This document shows, piece by piece, positions 35,611 through 44,662 of a stretch of DNA of 64,000 bases. The translations under genes were made by a program, and so were the position numbers. The DNA is from Deltaproteobacteria bacterium (GTDB taxonomy: Bacteria > Myxococcota_A > Polyangia > Nannocystales > Nannocystaceae): NCBI GenBank assembly GCA_016709225.1, contig JADJEE010000001.1, forward strand, positions 1,116,001 to 1,180,000, read 5' to 3'. Each line of letters begins with the position of its first letter. The stretch's first letter is position 1. A model generated the notes under the pieces. That model saw nothing but the letters and a program-made list of their open reading frames with translations. It had not been told where the DNA came from and did not search any database.

Positions 35611-35716
35611 CCGCCGGTCGCTCGACCCGCGCCTCGGCCTCGAATCGCCCGAAATCGCCCGAAATCGCCTTCCACAGGCGATGCTCGGCCACCCTCCGAC
35701 CGCGCACGCGCCGGTC

Positions 35717-35749
35717 GGGGGCCACCGATCCGCTGCCGATTCGGCCCCC
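35717..35749 (+). promoter_or_regulatory. Leader hairpin before rpmI-rplT
   Basis: GGGGGCC (35717-35723) pairs with GGCCCCC (35743-35749). It lies 72 bases before rpmI in a 210-base gap that also holds a short triple direct repeat (ATCGCCCGAA units near 35644-35668). Ribosomal protein leaders for rpmI-rplT are autoregulated by L20 in other bacteria, so this is a candidate site or attenuator. Not a proven match. Confidence 0.35.
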
Positions 35750-35820
35750 CTCGCCACGCGCGGCAGGGGGCTTGCCGGCGGCCGGGAAGTCCGGTAGAAG
35801 CGCGTTCCCTCGGGGTCCAA

Positions 35821-36024
35821 ATGCCCAAGATGAAGTCCCACAGCGGCGCGAAGAAGCGGTTCCGCTTCTCCGCGACCGGCAAGGCCAAGCGCAAGCACAG
35901 CCACAAGAACCATATCTTGACCAAGAAGAATGCCGACCGCGTGCGAAGGCTGCGTGGCACGGCGGTGGTCTCGGAGCCCGACCAGAAGCACATCGAGCTG
36001 ATGCTGCCGCACGGGGGTAGGTGA
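35821..36024 (+). CDS. rpmI: 50S ribosomal protein L35
   Basis: 67 residues, basic, with the L35 signature MPKMKSHSGAKKRFRFSATG and HILTKKNADRVRRLRG. Usual length is 64-67. The C-terminus is slightly extended (DQKHIELMLPHGGR). It sits between infC and rplT in the standard order, with three bases to rplT, whose ribosome site (AGGTGA) overlaps this stop. Confidence 0.97.
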   Translation: MPKMKSHSGAKKRFRFSATGKAKRKHSHKNHILTKKNADRVRRLRGTAVVSEPDQKHIELMLPHGGR

Positions 36025-36027
36025 TCC

Positions 36028-36375
36028 ATGCCGCGCGCAAAACGGGGCTTCAAAGCCCGTCGTCGTCGTAATCGCGTCCTCAAGTTCGCCCAGGGCTTCG
36101 TCGCTGGTCGCCGTCGCATGTGGCGACGTGCGGTCGAGGCGGTGCACCGCGCGTGGATGCACGCGTACCGCGGTCGCAAGAACAAGAAGCGGTTCATGCG
36201 TCGCCTGTGGATCGTCCGCATCAACGCGGGCGCCCACTTGAACGGCACCAACTACAGCCGTCTGGTCGGCGCGCTCGACCGCGCGAACATCGAGATCGAT
36301 CGCAAGGTGCTCGCCGAGCTCGCGATCGTCGACCCGGCCGCGTTCACGAAGATCGTTCAGACCGCGAAGGTCTGA
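36028..36375 (+). CDS. rplT: 50S ribosomal protein L20
   Basis: 115 residues, the family length. L20 signatures PRAKRGFKARRRRNRVLKFA, GFVAGRRRMWRRA and INAGAHLNGTNYSRLVGAL are present. It binds 23S rRNA early in 50S assembly and can repress its own operon. It is 45 bases upstream of pheS in the conserved infC-rpmI-rplT-pheST block. Confidence 0.97.
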   Translation: MPRAKRGFKARRRRNRVLKFAQGFVAGRRRMWRRAVEAVHRAWMHAYRGRKNKKRFMRRLWIVRINAGAHLNGTNYSRLVGALDRANIEIDRKVLAELAIVDPAAFTKIVQTAKV

Positions 36376-36419
36376 GCGTTCGCTGCGAATCGTGGCGGCG
36401 GCGATGGTATCGTCGCCCC

Positions 36420-37472
36420 GTGTCCGATGACGATGCACTGGCGCGAATGCGGGAAGCCTTCGCGCGCGACGAATTGCCCGCCAGCACGACGCTCGAGCAG
36501 GCCTACGCCGTCAAGGTCAAGTACCTCGGCAAGAAGGGCCTGGTCACCGAGCTGTCGCGCCAGCTGGGCGCGATGCCGCCCGAGCAGCGCCGCGAGCACG
36601 GCCAACGCGTCAACGCGTTGAAGGCCGAGCTCGAGGCGCTCTACGACGCGCACTGCCGCGGCCTCGCCGAGGCCGCCGAGCAGGCCGCGCTGGCACAGTT
36701 CGAGGACCTCACGGCGGTGGCGGTGCCCGAGGTCGGCAGCCTGCATCCCATCACCCGCACGCGTCGGGTGCTCGAGCGGGTGTTCGCGGAGCTCGGCTTC
36801 GACGTCGCCGATGGGCCCCACGTCGAGCTCGCGCGCTTCAACTTCGACGATCTCAACATCGGCGCCGATCACCCCGCGCGCGACATGGCCGACACGTTCT
36901 TCGTGACGCCGCCGCCGGGCTCGTCGCTGCGCGCCGAGGATCTGGTGCTGCGCACGCACACCTCACCGGTGCAGGTGCGGACCATGCTCGCACGCAAGCC
37001 GCCGATCCGCATCGTCGCGCTCGGCACCGTGTTCCGCCGCGACGACGACGCGACCCACTCGCCGATGTTCCACCAGATCGAGGGGCTGTGTGTCGACACC
37101 GGCACCAGCTTCGCGGACCTGCGCGCGACGCTGTACCGCTTCGTCAGCGCGTTGTTCGAGCGCGAGCTGCAGGTGCGCTTCCGGCCGTCGTTCTTCCCGT
37201 TCGTCGAGCCGGGCGCGGAGTTCGACATGCAGTGTCCATTCTGTGGCGGACGCGGCTGCAGCGTGTGCAAGGGCAGCGGGTGGATCGAGCTCGGCGGCGC
37301 CGGCATGGTCCACCCCGCGGTGTTCGAGGCCTGCGGCATCGATGCCGAGCGCTACACCGGCTGGGCATTCGGCTTCGGCATCGACCGCATGGCGATGTTG
37401 ATGCACCAGATCCCCGATCTGCGGCTCATGTTCGAGGGCGACGTGCGCTTCTTGGAGCAGTACCCATGCTGA
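36420..37472 (+). CDS. pheS: Phenylalanyl-tRNA synthetase alpha subunit
   Basis: 350 residues. The N-terminal coiled-coil (LSRQLGAMPPEQRREHGQRV) is followed by class II catalytic motifs: HPITRTRRVLERVFAELGF, VLRTHTSPVQVRTML, FRRDDDATHSPMFHQIEGL (motif 2) and GWAFGFGIDRMAMLMHQIPD (motif 3). It has an inserted zinc-like CPFCGGRGCSVC segment near 272, seen in many bacterial PheS as CPFC/C. The start is GTG 36420, which gives the usual N-terminus. The stop overlaps the pheT ATG by 7 bases, as expected for an alpha2beta2 enzyme. Confidence 0.96.
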   Translation: MSDDDALARMREAFARDELPASTTLEQAYAVKVKYLGKKGLVTELSRQLGAMPPEQRREHGQRVNALKAELEALYDAHCRGLAEAAEQAALAQFEDLTAVAVPEVGSLHPITRTRRVLERVFAELGFDVADGPHVELARFNFDDLNIGADHPARDMADTFFVTPPPGSSLRAEDLVLRTHTSPVQVRTMLARKPPIRIVALGTVFRRDDDATHSPMFHQIEGLCVDTGTSFADLRATLYRFVSALFERELQVRFRPSFFPFVEPGAEFDMQCPFCGGRGCSVCKGSGWIELGGAGMVHPAVFEACGIDAERYTGWAFGFGIDRMAMLMHQIPDLRLMFEGDVRFLEQYPC

Positions 37473-39967
37473 TCTCGCGAACCTGGCTGAGCGAGCTGCT
37501 GGCCGACACCGTCGCGCTGCCGGCCGACGACGCCGAGCTGTGCGCGTGCCTGACCGCGCTGGGGCTCGAGGTCGAGGGCGTGCACCGTCGCGGCGACGGC
37601 CTCGACACCGTGGTGATCGGTGAGGTCGTCGCGATCGCGCCACACCCCGACGCCGATCGCCTCCGCGTGGTGCAGCTCCACGACGGCACCGGCGTGGTGA
37701 CCGTGGTGTGCGGCGCCGCCAACGTGCCGGCGCCGGGGGGCAAGGTTGCGTTCGCGCAGCCCGGCACCTCGCTGCCAGGCGGGCTCGCGATCGGTCGCAA
37801 GCCGGTGCGCGGTGTCGACAGTGCCGGCATGATCTGCTCGGAGGTCGAGCTCGACATCGGTGGCGACGACGGCGGCATCCTCGTGCTGCCGACCGATGCG
37901 CCCCGAGGCGCGTCGCTGGCGTCGTACGTGCCGGGCGTGCGCGACACCGTGATCGAGCTGTCGGTGACGCCCAACCGGCCCGACGCGCTCGGCCACGTCG
38001 GCGTCGCGCGGGATGTCGCAGTGAAGCTCGGTGCCCGCTGGCGGGCGCCTGCGCTGGCGCTGCCCGACGTGCCCGACGACGACGGGTTGGTCGAGCTCGC
38101 CGCGCCCGAGCGCTGTGGTCGTTACCACGGCGTCGCGCTGGCCGGCGCGCAGGTCGGGCCGTCGCCGCTGTGGGCCCGCGTCCGACTGCACCGCGTGGGC
38201 CTGCGCGCGCTGTCCAACGTCGTCGACGTCACCAATCTCGTGCTCATGCTGTGGGGGCAGCCGCTGCACGCCTTCGATCGCGCACGACTTGCCCAGGGGC
38301 GCGTGCTCGTGCGAGCAGCCCGCGGCGGCGAGCGGATGACGCTGCTCGACGGCCGCGAGCTCGAGCTGGTCGACAGCGACCTCGTGATCGCCGACGCCGA
38401 GCGACCGATGGCGCTCGCGGGCGTGATGGGCGGGCAAGACTCGGGCGTCGCGCCCGACAGCCACGCGCTCCTGCTCGAGGCCGCGTGGTTCGAGCCGGCG
38501 GGGATCCGTCGCAGCGCGCGGCGCCACGGGCTCTCCACCGACAGCAGCCATCGCTTCGAGCGCGGCGTCGACTGGGACGCGGGCCTGCGCTCGGCGTGCG
38601 CCCAGGCCTGCACCTGGCTGCATGCGTTCGCCGGCGCCACGCCGATCGCCAAGACGATTCGCGACGGTCGCCTGCCCGCGCGGCGCCACATCGCGTACCG
38701 GCCCGCACGCGCCGCGGCGTTGCTCGGCATGCGGGTGCCCGACGAGCACGCCGCTCGCATCCTCGACGGCGTCGGCGTCACCCTCGATCGCACCGACGCC
38801 GCCAGTTGGCAGGCGATCGCGCCCAGCCACCGCCCCGATCTCGAGCGCGAGGTCGATCTCGTCGACGAGGTCGTGCGTCACTTTGGACTCGAGCAGCTGC
38901 CGATGGTCGTCAATCCCCCGTCGGCACCGCCGTCCCCGGGCACGGCGGCCGCGCGTGCACGGCATCGCGTCGCCAACGCGGTCACCGACGCCCTGCGCGA
39001 GTGCGGGCTGCACGAGCTGGTGTCGATGGTCTTCACCAGCGCGGCCTCGATCGCCGCCGTCGGTGACGACCCCGACGGCGTCGACATCGTGCGCGTGGCC
39101 AACCCGATGCGCACCGAGGCCGCGTCACTACGGACCCACCTGCTGCCGGGCATGCTCGACGCGGTGGCGTTGAACCGCGCCCGCCATGGCCGCGCGCTGC
39201 AGCTGTTCGAGTGTGGTCGGGTCTACCGTCACGGGGCCCACGCCGTCGAGGACGGCCCCACCGCCGCGATCGATGCCGCTCTGCCGCACGAGCCCACCAT
39301 CGCTGCGGTCTTGCTGGCGGGGGAGGGCGACGCCGAGGCCGATCCGCGCCGTGTGGCGGGCCATCTGCTGCAGGTGCTGGCGCGGCTCGGTCGAGCCGGT
39401 CGCGTGGTCGCAGCCGCCACCGGCGTGCCGTGGCTGCACCCCGGCGCCCAGGCGGAGATCGTGCTCGACGAACGCGTGGTCGGTCGCTTCGGTCGCGTGC
39501 ACCCACGGGTGCTCGCACGCTGGGATCTGCCGCGCGGCTGCGCGGTCGCCTATGGTCAGCTCGAGCTGGCCGCGCTGGCGGCCCCGGTGGTGCCGCGGCA
39601 TCACGGGTTGCCGCGGTTTCCCGCGACGTGGCGGGATCTCTCGCTGGACGTCTCGCAATCGCTGCCGGCGGCGAGCATCGTGGCCGCGCTGCACGACGCT
39701 GCGATCGCAACGCAGGGCGACGCGGCGCGCAGTGAGGATCGCCCGCGACTCGAGCCCGGCGATCGTGGGCGCACCGCGATCGAGTGGCTCGAGGACTACC
39801 GCGGCGAGGGCGTCGCGGCGGGACGGCGTGCGGTGCTGCTGCGCCTGCACTACCGCGCACAGGGGCGCTCGGTCACCGACGACGAGGTCGCGGCGGTGCA
39901 CGAAGCCATCGTCGCGCACGCGTGCGCGCGGCTGCTCGCCGACGATGCCGGTCTGCGCCGCCGCTGA
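37466..39967 (+). CDS. pheT: Phenylalanyl-tRNA synthetase beta subunit
   Basis: 833 residues. Domains in order: N-terminal MLISRTWLSELLAD, the OB-fold tRNA-binding domain (~40-150; HPDADRLRVVQLHDG and CGAANVPAPG), B3/B4 editing region (~205-365; SNVVDVTNLVLMLWGQPLHA), B5 (~400-470), catalytic-like core (~480-690) and the C-terminal FDX-ACB anticodon-binding domain (~738-833; LPRFPATWRDLSLDVSQSLP). It partners with PheS, which overlaps it by 7 bases. The start ATG 37466 fits both the overlap and the family N-terminus. Confidence 0.96.
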   Translation: MLISRTWLSELLADTVALPADDAELCACLTALGLEVEGVHRRGDGLDTVVIGEVVAIAPHPDADRLRVVQLHDGTGVVTVVCGAANVPAPGGKVAFAQPGTSLPGGLAIGRKPVRGVDSAGMICSEVELDIGGDDGGILVLPTDAPRGASLASYVPGVRDTVIELSVTPNRPDALGHVGVARDVAVKLGARWRAPALALPDVPDDDGLVELAAPERCGRYHGVALAGAQVGPSPLWARVRLHRVGLRALSNVVDVTNLVLMLWGQPLHAFDRARLAQGRVLVRAARGGERMTLLDGRELELVDSDLVIADAERPMALAGVMGGQDSGVAPDSHALLLEAAWFEPAGIRRSARRHGLSTDSSHRFERGVDWDAGLRSACAQACTWLHAFAGATPIAKTIRDGRLPARRHIAYRPARAAALLGMRVPDEHAARILDGVGVTLDRTDAASWQAIAPSHRPDLEREVDLVDEVVRHFGLEQLPMVVNPPSAPPSPGTAAARARHRVANAVTDALRECGLHELVSMVFTSAASIAAVGDDPDGVDIVRVANPMRTEAASLRTHLLPGMLDAVALNRARHGRALQLFECGRVYRHGAHAVEDGPTAAIDAALPHEPTIAAVLLAGEGDAEADPRRVAGHLLQVLARLGRAGRVVAAATGVPWLHPGAQAEIVLDERVVGRFGRVHPRVLARWDLPRGCAVAYGQLELAALAAPVVPRHHGLPRFPATWRDLSLDVSQSLPAASIVAALHDAAIATQGDAARSEDRPRLEPGDRGRTAIEWLEDYRGEGVAAGRRAVLLRLHYRAQGRSVTDDEVAAVHEAIVAHACARLLADDAGLRRR

Positions 39968-40084
39968 CGTACGCCGGGCCACCGGCCTCGCGGCGCCGCG
40001 ACCTCGCACGCGTGGCGGCGACGGTGTCGCCGCCGGCGGAGGCCTTGCGATCGCAGCGGGGATCGGCAAGGATCCGTGGCTGCC

Positions 40085-40366
40085 ATGACGAAGGCCGACA
40101 TCATCGATCGCGTGTGCGACGTCGTCGGAGGCTTCTCCAAGAAGGAGGCCGCCGATCTCGTCGAGAAGATCTCCGATGTCATGAAGTCGACGCTGGAGAC
40201 CGGCGAGAAGATCAAGATCTCGGGCTTCGGCAACTTCCTCGTGCGCGAGAAGAAGGCCCGGCCGGGTCGCAATCCGCAGACCGGCACCGAGATCACGATC
40301 GAGCCGCGCAAGGTGCTGACCTTCAAGCCCTCGCCGGTGCTCAAGCAGGCCCTGAACGAGACCTGA
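40085..40366 (+). CDS. ihfA: Integration host factor alpha subunit / HU-family protein
   Basis: 93 residues, a DNA-bending HU/IHF fold: TKADIIDRVCDVVGGFSKKE, then the IKISGFGNFLVREKKARPGR and RNPQTGTEITIEPRKVLTFK signature. IHF-alpha rather than HU is favoured by GFGNF and by its place after pheST, the usual position of ihfA. ATG 40085 has AAGGA 12 bases upstream; an in-frame GTG at 40076 is too close to that site. The merR-type gene follows 7 bases downstream, a common pairing. Confidence 0.94.
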   Translation: MTKADIIDRVCDVVGGFSKKEAADLVEKISDVMKSTLETGEKIKISGFGNFLVREKKARPGRNPQTGTEITIEPRKVLTFKPSPVLKQALNET

Positions 40367-40373
40367 CGCCGCC

Positions 40374-40925
40374 GTGGCCGCGAGCTCCCGCAGCGCCAAG
40401 TCGACCTCGGGTCGACGCGCCAAGACCTCGGCTGCCGCGCGCAGCCGCGGCGCCGTCGACGACGGCGTCGATCTGGGATCCGACAAGCTCTACTTCAAGA
40501 TCGGCGAGGTCGCGGAGATCGTCGGCGTCGAGCCCTACGTGCTGCGCTACTGGGAGGGCGAGTTCTCGGCCGTGCGGCCGCAGAAGTCCCGCACGCAGCA
40601 GCGGGTCTACCGTCGGCGCGACGTCGTCACGCTGCTGCGGATCAAGCACCTGCTCTACGAGAAGAAGTTCACCATCGCCGGCGCCCGGGCCGAGCTCAAG
40701 GAGCCGGTCAAGCGCGACGAGGGTGGGGCGCCGGTCGAGCTGGCCAAGCCCAGCCCCGCGTTCGCGGCCCGCGCGTCGCTGCAGCGGGTCAGCACACTGC
40801 TCGACGAGGTCCGCGCGTTCGTGAACGCCGGCGACGGCGACGACCCGGCCCAGCGCCGCGCGGCGGATCCCGCCGCGTTCGTCAGCCGTCGCGGGGGCGC
40901 CCGCGCGCTGGTCGAGCACGAGTAG
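40374..40925 (+). CDS. MerR family transcriptional regulator
   Basis: 183 residues. An Arg/Ser/Ala-rich disordered N-terminus (~1-38) precedes the MerR HTH (FKIGEVAEIVGVEPYVLRYW then VYRRRDVVTLLRIKHLLYEK). A helical C-terminal region has no Cys metal-site pattern, so an effector cannot be assigned. The start is GTG 40374. This MerR class downstream of ihfA is widely conserved in Proteobacteria-related groups; its target is not known to me. tRNA-Pro lies 85 bases downstream. Confidence 0.92.
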   Translation: MAASSRSAKSTSGRRAKTSAAARSRGAVDDGVDLGSDKLYFKIGEVAEIVGVEPYVLRYWEGEFSAVRPQKSRTQQRVYRRRDVVTLLRIKHLLYEKKFTIAGARAELKEPVKRDEGGAPVELAKPSPAFAARASLQRVSTLLDEVRAFVNAGDGDDPAQRRAADPAAFVSRRGGARALVEHE

Positions 40926-41008
40926 GCGGCCCGCGGCCAGGGGCGGCGCCCTAAAATCGTCGATGGGCTTGCCCTCGGGCGACGAAAGCGGTATCCACCG
41001 CCGGCCGT

Positions 41009-41084
<76 letters not shown>

Positions 41085-41092
41085 CAGGAACG

Positions 41093-41145
41093 GTCCCTCA
41101 GGGCCCGCCACTCACCGACGAGTGCGGGCCCTGGGACATCTTTTC
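41093..41145 (+). terminator. Intrinsic terminator after tRNA-Pro
   Basis: GTCCC (41093-41097), GGGCCCG and CACTC pair with GAGTG, CGGGCCC and GGGAC (ending 41137), giving a long stem with small bulges and loop ACCGAC. TTTT follows at 41141-41144. It separates the tRNA from surE, whose ATG is at 41160. Confidence 0.75.
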
Positions 41146-41159
41146 CACCGCCGGCTCCG

Positions 41160-41954
41160 ATGACGCGCCCGCTCATTCTCGTGACCAACGATGACGGCGT
41201 GCTGGCGCCGGGCATCGCCGTGCTGGCCGAGGCGCTGGCGGAGGTCGGCGAGGTGATCGTGTGCGCGCCGGAGACCGAGCGCAGTGGTTCGGGGCACGCG
41301 ATCTCGTTCCACACGCACCTGCGTGCGCAGTCGATCCGTCCCGGTTGGTGGTACCTCACCGGCACGCCGGTCGACTGCGTCTACTTCGCGATGATGCACC
41401 TGTGCGAGCGACCACCCGACCTGGTCTGCTCGGGCATCAACGCCGGCTACAACCTCGGCTCGGACGTCTTCTACTCGGGCACCGTCGGCGGCGCGGCGGA
41501 GGGCTACCTGCGGGGGGTTCGAGCGCTCGCGATCTCGGCCGAGCGCGGCGAGCACGGGGCCAGCTGGGCGGCACCGGTCGCGGTGCGTCTGGCCCAACGG
41601 CTGCTCGCCGCCCCCGCACCGCTGCTGGTGAACTGCAACGTGCCGGCGCGGGCAGGGGTCTCGGCCGCGGTCGCGCCGACACCCGCCGAGCTCGCGGCGC
41701 CGCGACGCATCTGCGTCACCCGGCTCGGTCAGCGACGCTATCGCGACGGCGTGCAGCCGCGCACCGATCCGATGGGGCGGCCCTACTACTGGATCGGCGG
41801 TCCGCCCGAGCCCGGCTCGACCGATCTCGATCACGACACCGGCGCGGTCGCGGCCCACCTGGTCGCGATCACGCCGCTGCACATGGACCTCACCGCGCCC
41901 GATCTCGGACCCGCGCAGGCGCTGGTCGCCGACCTCGCCGACGCCCCCGCCTGA
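41160..41954 (+). CDS. surE: 5'-nucleotidase SurE
   Basis: 264 residues, family length ~250-265. Metal-site motif VTNDDGVLAPGI at the N-terminus, PETERSGSGHAISF, LTGTPVDCVYFA, and SGINAGYNLGSDVFYSGTVG are all present. It removes phosphate from nucleoside monophosphates and is linked to stationary-phase survival. The start ATG 41160 is 15 bases after the tRNA terminator. apt follows 31 bases downstream, so the two purine-related genes are likely co-transcribed. Confidence 0.95.
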   Translation: MTRPLILVTNDDGVLAPGIAVLAEALAEVGEVIVCAPETERSGSGHAISFHTHLRAQSIRPGWWYLTGTPVDCVYFAMMHLCERPPDLVCSGINAGYNLGSDVFYSGTVGGAAEGYLRGVRALAISAERGEHGASWAAPVAVRLAQRLLAAPAPLLVNCNVPARAGVSAAVAPTPAELAAPRRICVTRLGQRRYRDGVQPRTDPMGRPYYWIGGPPEPGSTDLDHDTGAVAAHLVAITPLHMDLTAPDLGPAQALVADLADAPA

Positions 41955-41985
41955 ACCTCCACCGAGCCGTCTGCGAGGAGCCGCC

Positions 41986-42543
41986 ATGTCATCGCCCGCA
42001 TCCGATCCGATCGCCCAGCTCGAGCTGGTCCGCAGCAAGCTCCGCGACATCGCCGACTTCCCCAAGCCCGGCATTCTCTTCCGCGACATCACGCCGGTAC
42101 TGGCCGATCGCGCGGCCCTGCGTGCGGCGATCGATCTGCACGTCGCGTGCGTGGCCGACCTCGCCGGCAAGGTCGACAAGATCGTCGGCATCGAGTCGCG
42201 CGGGTTCCTGTTCGGCATGGCGGTCGCCGATCGTCTCGGTGCCGGGTTCGTGGTGGTGCGCAAGCCCGGCAAGCTGCCGGCGGCCACGCTCGAGGCCAGC
42301 TACGCCCTCGAGTACGGCACCGACCGGCTGCAGATCCACGCCGACGCGATCGTGCCCGGCGAGCGCGTGCTGGTGATCGACGACCTGCTCGCGACCGGGG
42401 GCACCGCCGCGGCCGCACGCGATCTGGCGTCGCGCACCGGCGCCGAGGTCGTCGGCGCGCTGTTCCTGATCGAGCTGCGGGCCCTGGGTGGCCGCGCGAA
42501 GCTGCCGGGGCTGCGCGTGGAAGCCGTGCTGGGCTTCGACTGA
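41986..42543 (+). CDS. apt: Adenine phosphoribosyltransferase
   Basis: 185 residues. It converts adenine and PRPP to AMP in purine salvage. The PRPP-binding motif VLVIDDLLATGGTAAAA near 127 and the N-terminal LRDIADFPKPGILFRDITPV and ESRGFLFGM blocks are diagnostic. ATG 41986 gives the usual N-terminus. It is convergent with the ABC ATPase gene, 24 bases away. Confidence 0.95.
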   Translation: MSSPASDPIAQLELVRSKLRDIADFPKPGILFRDITPVLADRAALRAAIDLHVACVADLAGKVDKIVGIESRGFLFGMAVADRLGAGFVVVRKPGKLPAATLEASYALEYGTDRLQIHADAIVPGERVLVIDDLLATGGTAAAARDLASRTGAEVVGALFLIELRALGGRAKLPGLRVEAVLGFD

Positions 42544-42567
42544 GCGCCTCGCTGCCGCGGGCGCGGG

Positions 42568-43197
42568 TCAGCTGAGCGCCATCACGCGGGGCGACAGCGC
42601 CGCGATGTCGCCGAGCTCGTGGTCGTGGGCCGCCAGCAGCACCGCCGCACCTGCGTCCTGCCGCGCACGCAGCTGCTCCACCATGCGCGCGCGACCGTCG
42701 ACGTCGACCCCCGCGAAGGGCTCGTCGAGCACGAACAGCGCGGCGGTGCCGAACATCAGCCCCGCGAAGGCCAGGCGCCGCCGTAGCCCGACGCTGTAGG
42801 TGCTCGCGAACTGATCGATGACCGCGCGCAGCTGCGGATCGATGTCGGCGTCGGCCGGTGCCGCCGCGCCGAACACGGTCGCGTGGAACGCCAGCCACTC
42901 GCGGCCGGTGAGGCCCGCGGGCAGCTCGGTCTCCTGCGCGAGCGATCGCAGCGCCGCCCGGGCCTCGAGCGGCTGGGTGCGGAGATCGTGGCCGGCGATC
43001 GCGATGTCGCCGGCGTCGGGCACGACGTCGCCGCAGATACAGCCGAGCAGCGTCGACTTGCCGGTGCCGTTGGGCCCGCGCAGCACCACCGCCTCGCCGC
43101 GCGTGAGCTCCAGCGAGACGTCGGTGAGGATCGAGCGGGTGCCGTAACGTTTGTGCAGGCCGCGGGCGAGCAGTGGTGCGGGCGTCGTGTTCGTCAT
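42568..43197 (-). CDS. ABC transporter ATP-binding protein (CcmA-like)
   Basis: 209 residues. Walker A GPNGTGKST (near 40), Walker B ALFVLDEPFAGVD and the H-loop AAHDHE are present. The signature is unusual: STYSVGLRRRLAFAG in place of LSGGQ, with the G-L-R-R pattern seen in some exporter ATPases. Size and features recall CcmA heme-exporter-like or bacteriocin-type ATPases. The start ATG 43197 overlaps the permease stop (ATGA), so it forms a two-component exporter with that gene. Substrate unknown. Confidence 0.88.
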   Translation of the reverse strand: MTNTTPAPLLARGLHKRYGTRSILTDVSLELTRGEAVVLRGPNGTGKSTLLGCICGDVVPDAGDIAIAGHDLRTQPLEARAALRSLAQETELPAGLTGREWLAFHATVFGAAAPADADIDPQLRAVIDQFASTYSVGLRRRLAFAGLMFGTAALFVLDEPFAGVDVDGRARMVEQLRARQDAGAAVLLAAHDHELGDIAALSPRVMALS

Positions 43198-44354
43198 CGG
43201 ATTGCAGCTCCGGCGGTGCGCAGTGCGACCGCGACCAGCGAGAGCACGACCGGCGCCAGCAGCAGCGCCAGTGCCCGCGCGCCGGCGGGACGCACCGGCA
43301 GCGGCGCGAGCAGTCGCGCCCGTGCATCGCGCTCGCGCAGCACCGCCGCGGCCGGCAGCAACCACAGCGCCGCGGTCGCCACCAGCAGTCCCAGCTCGGC
43401 CGCACCCAGTGGCCGACCCCGCAGCGCCAGCACGCCGGCACACCCGAGCAGTGCCCACAGCCGCAGCCGTGGCACCGGCGTGAGCCGCAGGTGCTGCAGC
43501 AGCAGCAGGCGCAGGACCGGATCCGACACCGCGCCGATCCACCGCGGCGCCGGCTCGGGCGTCGGCGGACCCGCGAGCGTGCGCATGGCCTCGCGCAGCC
43601 ACGGCACCGCGTCGAAGACCCCGCGCGCGTAGACCCGCGGCGCCGCCACGCGCAGCACCAGCACCACCAGCGCCGCGAGGCCACAGGCGACCAGCAGGCC
43701 GCGCGGGAGCGCGAGCCCATCGGCGACGCGATCGATCGCGAGCTGGGCCGGCATCGCCAGCGCGGCCGCGAGCGCCAGCGAGAACGCCGGCGCGTAGAGA
43801 TGCACGACCGCCTCGGGCAGCGTCCAGCCGCCACCCAGGGAGCGCTGCAGCTGGGCCCCGAGGCTGCCGTCGCCCTGACGTCGACCGAGGTGTGCCGCGA
43901 TCGCAGCACCCATCGGCTCGGTGCCCACCGCCGCGAGGCACACCACCCACGCGTCGGCGACCAGCGCCAGCGTCGGCGCGAGCGCGTCGGTGAACGCCCG
44001 CGCAGCCACCCCGATCGCGATCGTCAACCACAGCGTCTGCAACGCGAGGCCCCGCAGGTGTCGCGCGCGCGCCAGCGCGAAGCGGGTCGCCGGGGGCACC
44101 GGCAAGGGCAGGGTGGCGGCCACCCCGTCGTCGTGGAGGAAGCCCGAGGTGCGCACGTGCAGGGTCACCAGCAGCGCGGCCGGCACGAGTGTGAACGCGA
44201 GGCCGCGCGCGGCAGGCAACCCCAGGTGCCGCGCCGAGCCGAGCGCCAGCGTCACCACCGCGGCCGCCACCATCGGCAGCACGACGTGCACCAGGCCTGG
44301 CGGGCGGGTGAGGATCGTCCGTGCGATCGACGCGACGCTCGGGCCCTTGGTCAC
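43194..44354 (-). CDS. ABC transporter permease-like multi-TM protein
   Basis: About 386 residues with many hydrophobic helices (MVAAAVVTLALGSA, WLTIAIGVAARAFT, GLLVACGLAALVVLVLRVAA, ALLGCAGVLALRG, LLLAPVVLSLVAVALRTAG). It has the ABC-2-like layout and lies directly upstream of the ATPase with an ATGA overlap. The start GTG 44354 overlaps the stop of the next gene (GTGA), which fixes the choice over an earlier ATG. No Cys motif. It should be the membrane partner of the ATPase. Confidence 0.8.
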   Translation of the reverse strand: MTKGPSVASIARTILTRPPGLVHVVLPMVAAAVVTLALGSARHLGLPAARGLAFTLVPAALLVTLHVRTSGFLHDDGVAATLPLPVPPATRFALARARHLRGLALQTLWLTIAIGVAARAFTDALAPTLALVADAWVVCLAAVGTEPMGAAIAAHLGRRQGDGSLGAQLQRSLGGGWTLPEAVVHLYAPAFSLALAAALAMPAQLAIDRVADGLALPRGLLVACGLAALVVLVLRVAAPRVYARGVFDAVPWLREAMRTLAGPPTPEPAPRWIGAVSDPVLRLLLLQHLRLTPVPRLRLWALLGCAGVLALRGRPLGAAELGLLVATAALWLLPAAAVLRERDARARLLAPLPVRPAGARALALLLAPVVLSLVAVALRTAGAAIR

Positions 44355-44662
44355 GACGACGCTAGGAGTGCCACAGTGCGCGGAGGTTCGCGACCTCCAC
44401 GTCGCTTCGCACGCGCCAGGTCGCGCGATCGCGGCGCCGCCACGGCCCGCAAGCGCCACGGCACCGGCAGCGGCGCGGCCCGTCGCACGGCCACGAAGAT
44501 GCGCGTGGGCTCGACCTCCGCGGGGCTTGGGAACTCATGTAGTTCCCATGGGTTGAAAACACTTTGTTCGAGTGGAATCACATCGTGGTCCCGCAGCTCG
44601 ACCGGGGCTTCGACGCCGGTCGTCTCGGGGCCCGTTCGCGGGCCGTGCGTGGGGTCGGACAT
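44351..44662 (-). CDS. Small unknown protein, first gene of the ABC operon
   Basis: 103 residues, ATG 44662. The N-terminal half is acidic (RDHDVIPLEQSVFNPWELHE), the C-terminal half strongly basic (RSRDLARAKRRGGREPPRTV). There is no signal or TM. Its stop forms a GTGA overlap with the permease start, the same coupling seen between permease and ATPase, which is the main argument that it is real. No family recognised. It could be a small regulatory or adaptor subunit. Confidence 0.6.
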   Translation of the reverse strand: MSDPTHGPRTGPETTGVEAPVELRDHDVIPLEQSVFNPWELHEFPSPAEVEPTRIFVAVRRAAPLPVPWRLRAVAAPRSRDLARAKRRGGREPPRTVALLASS

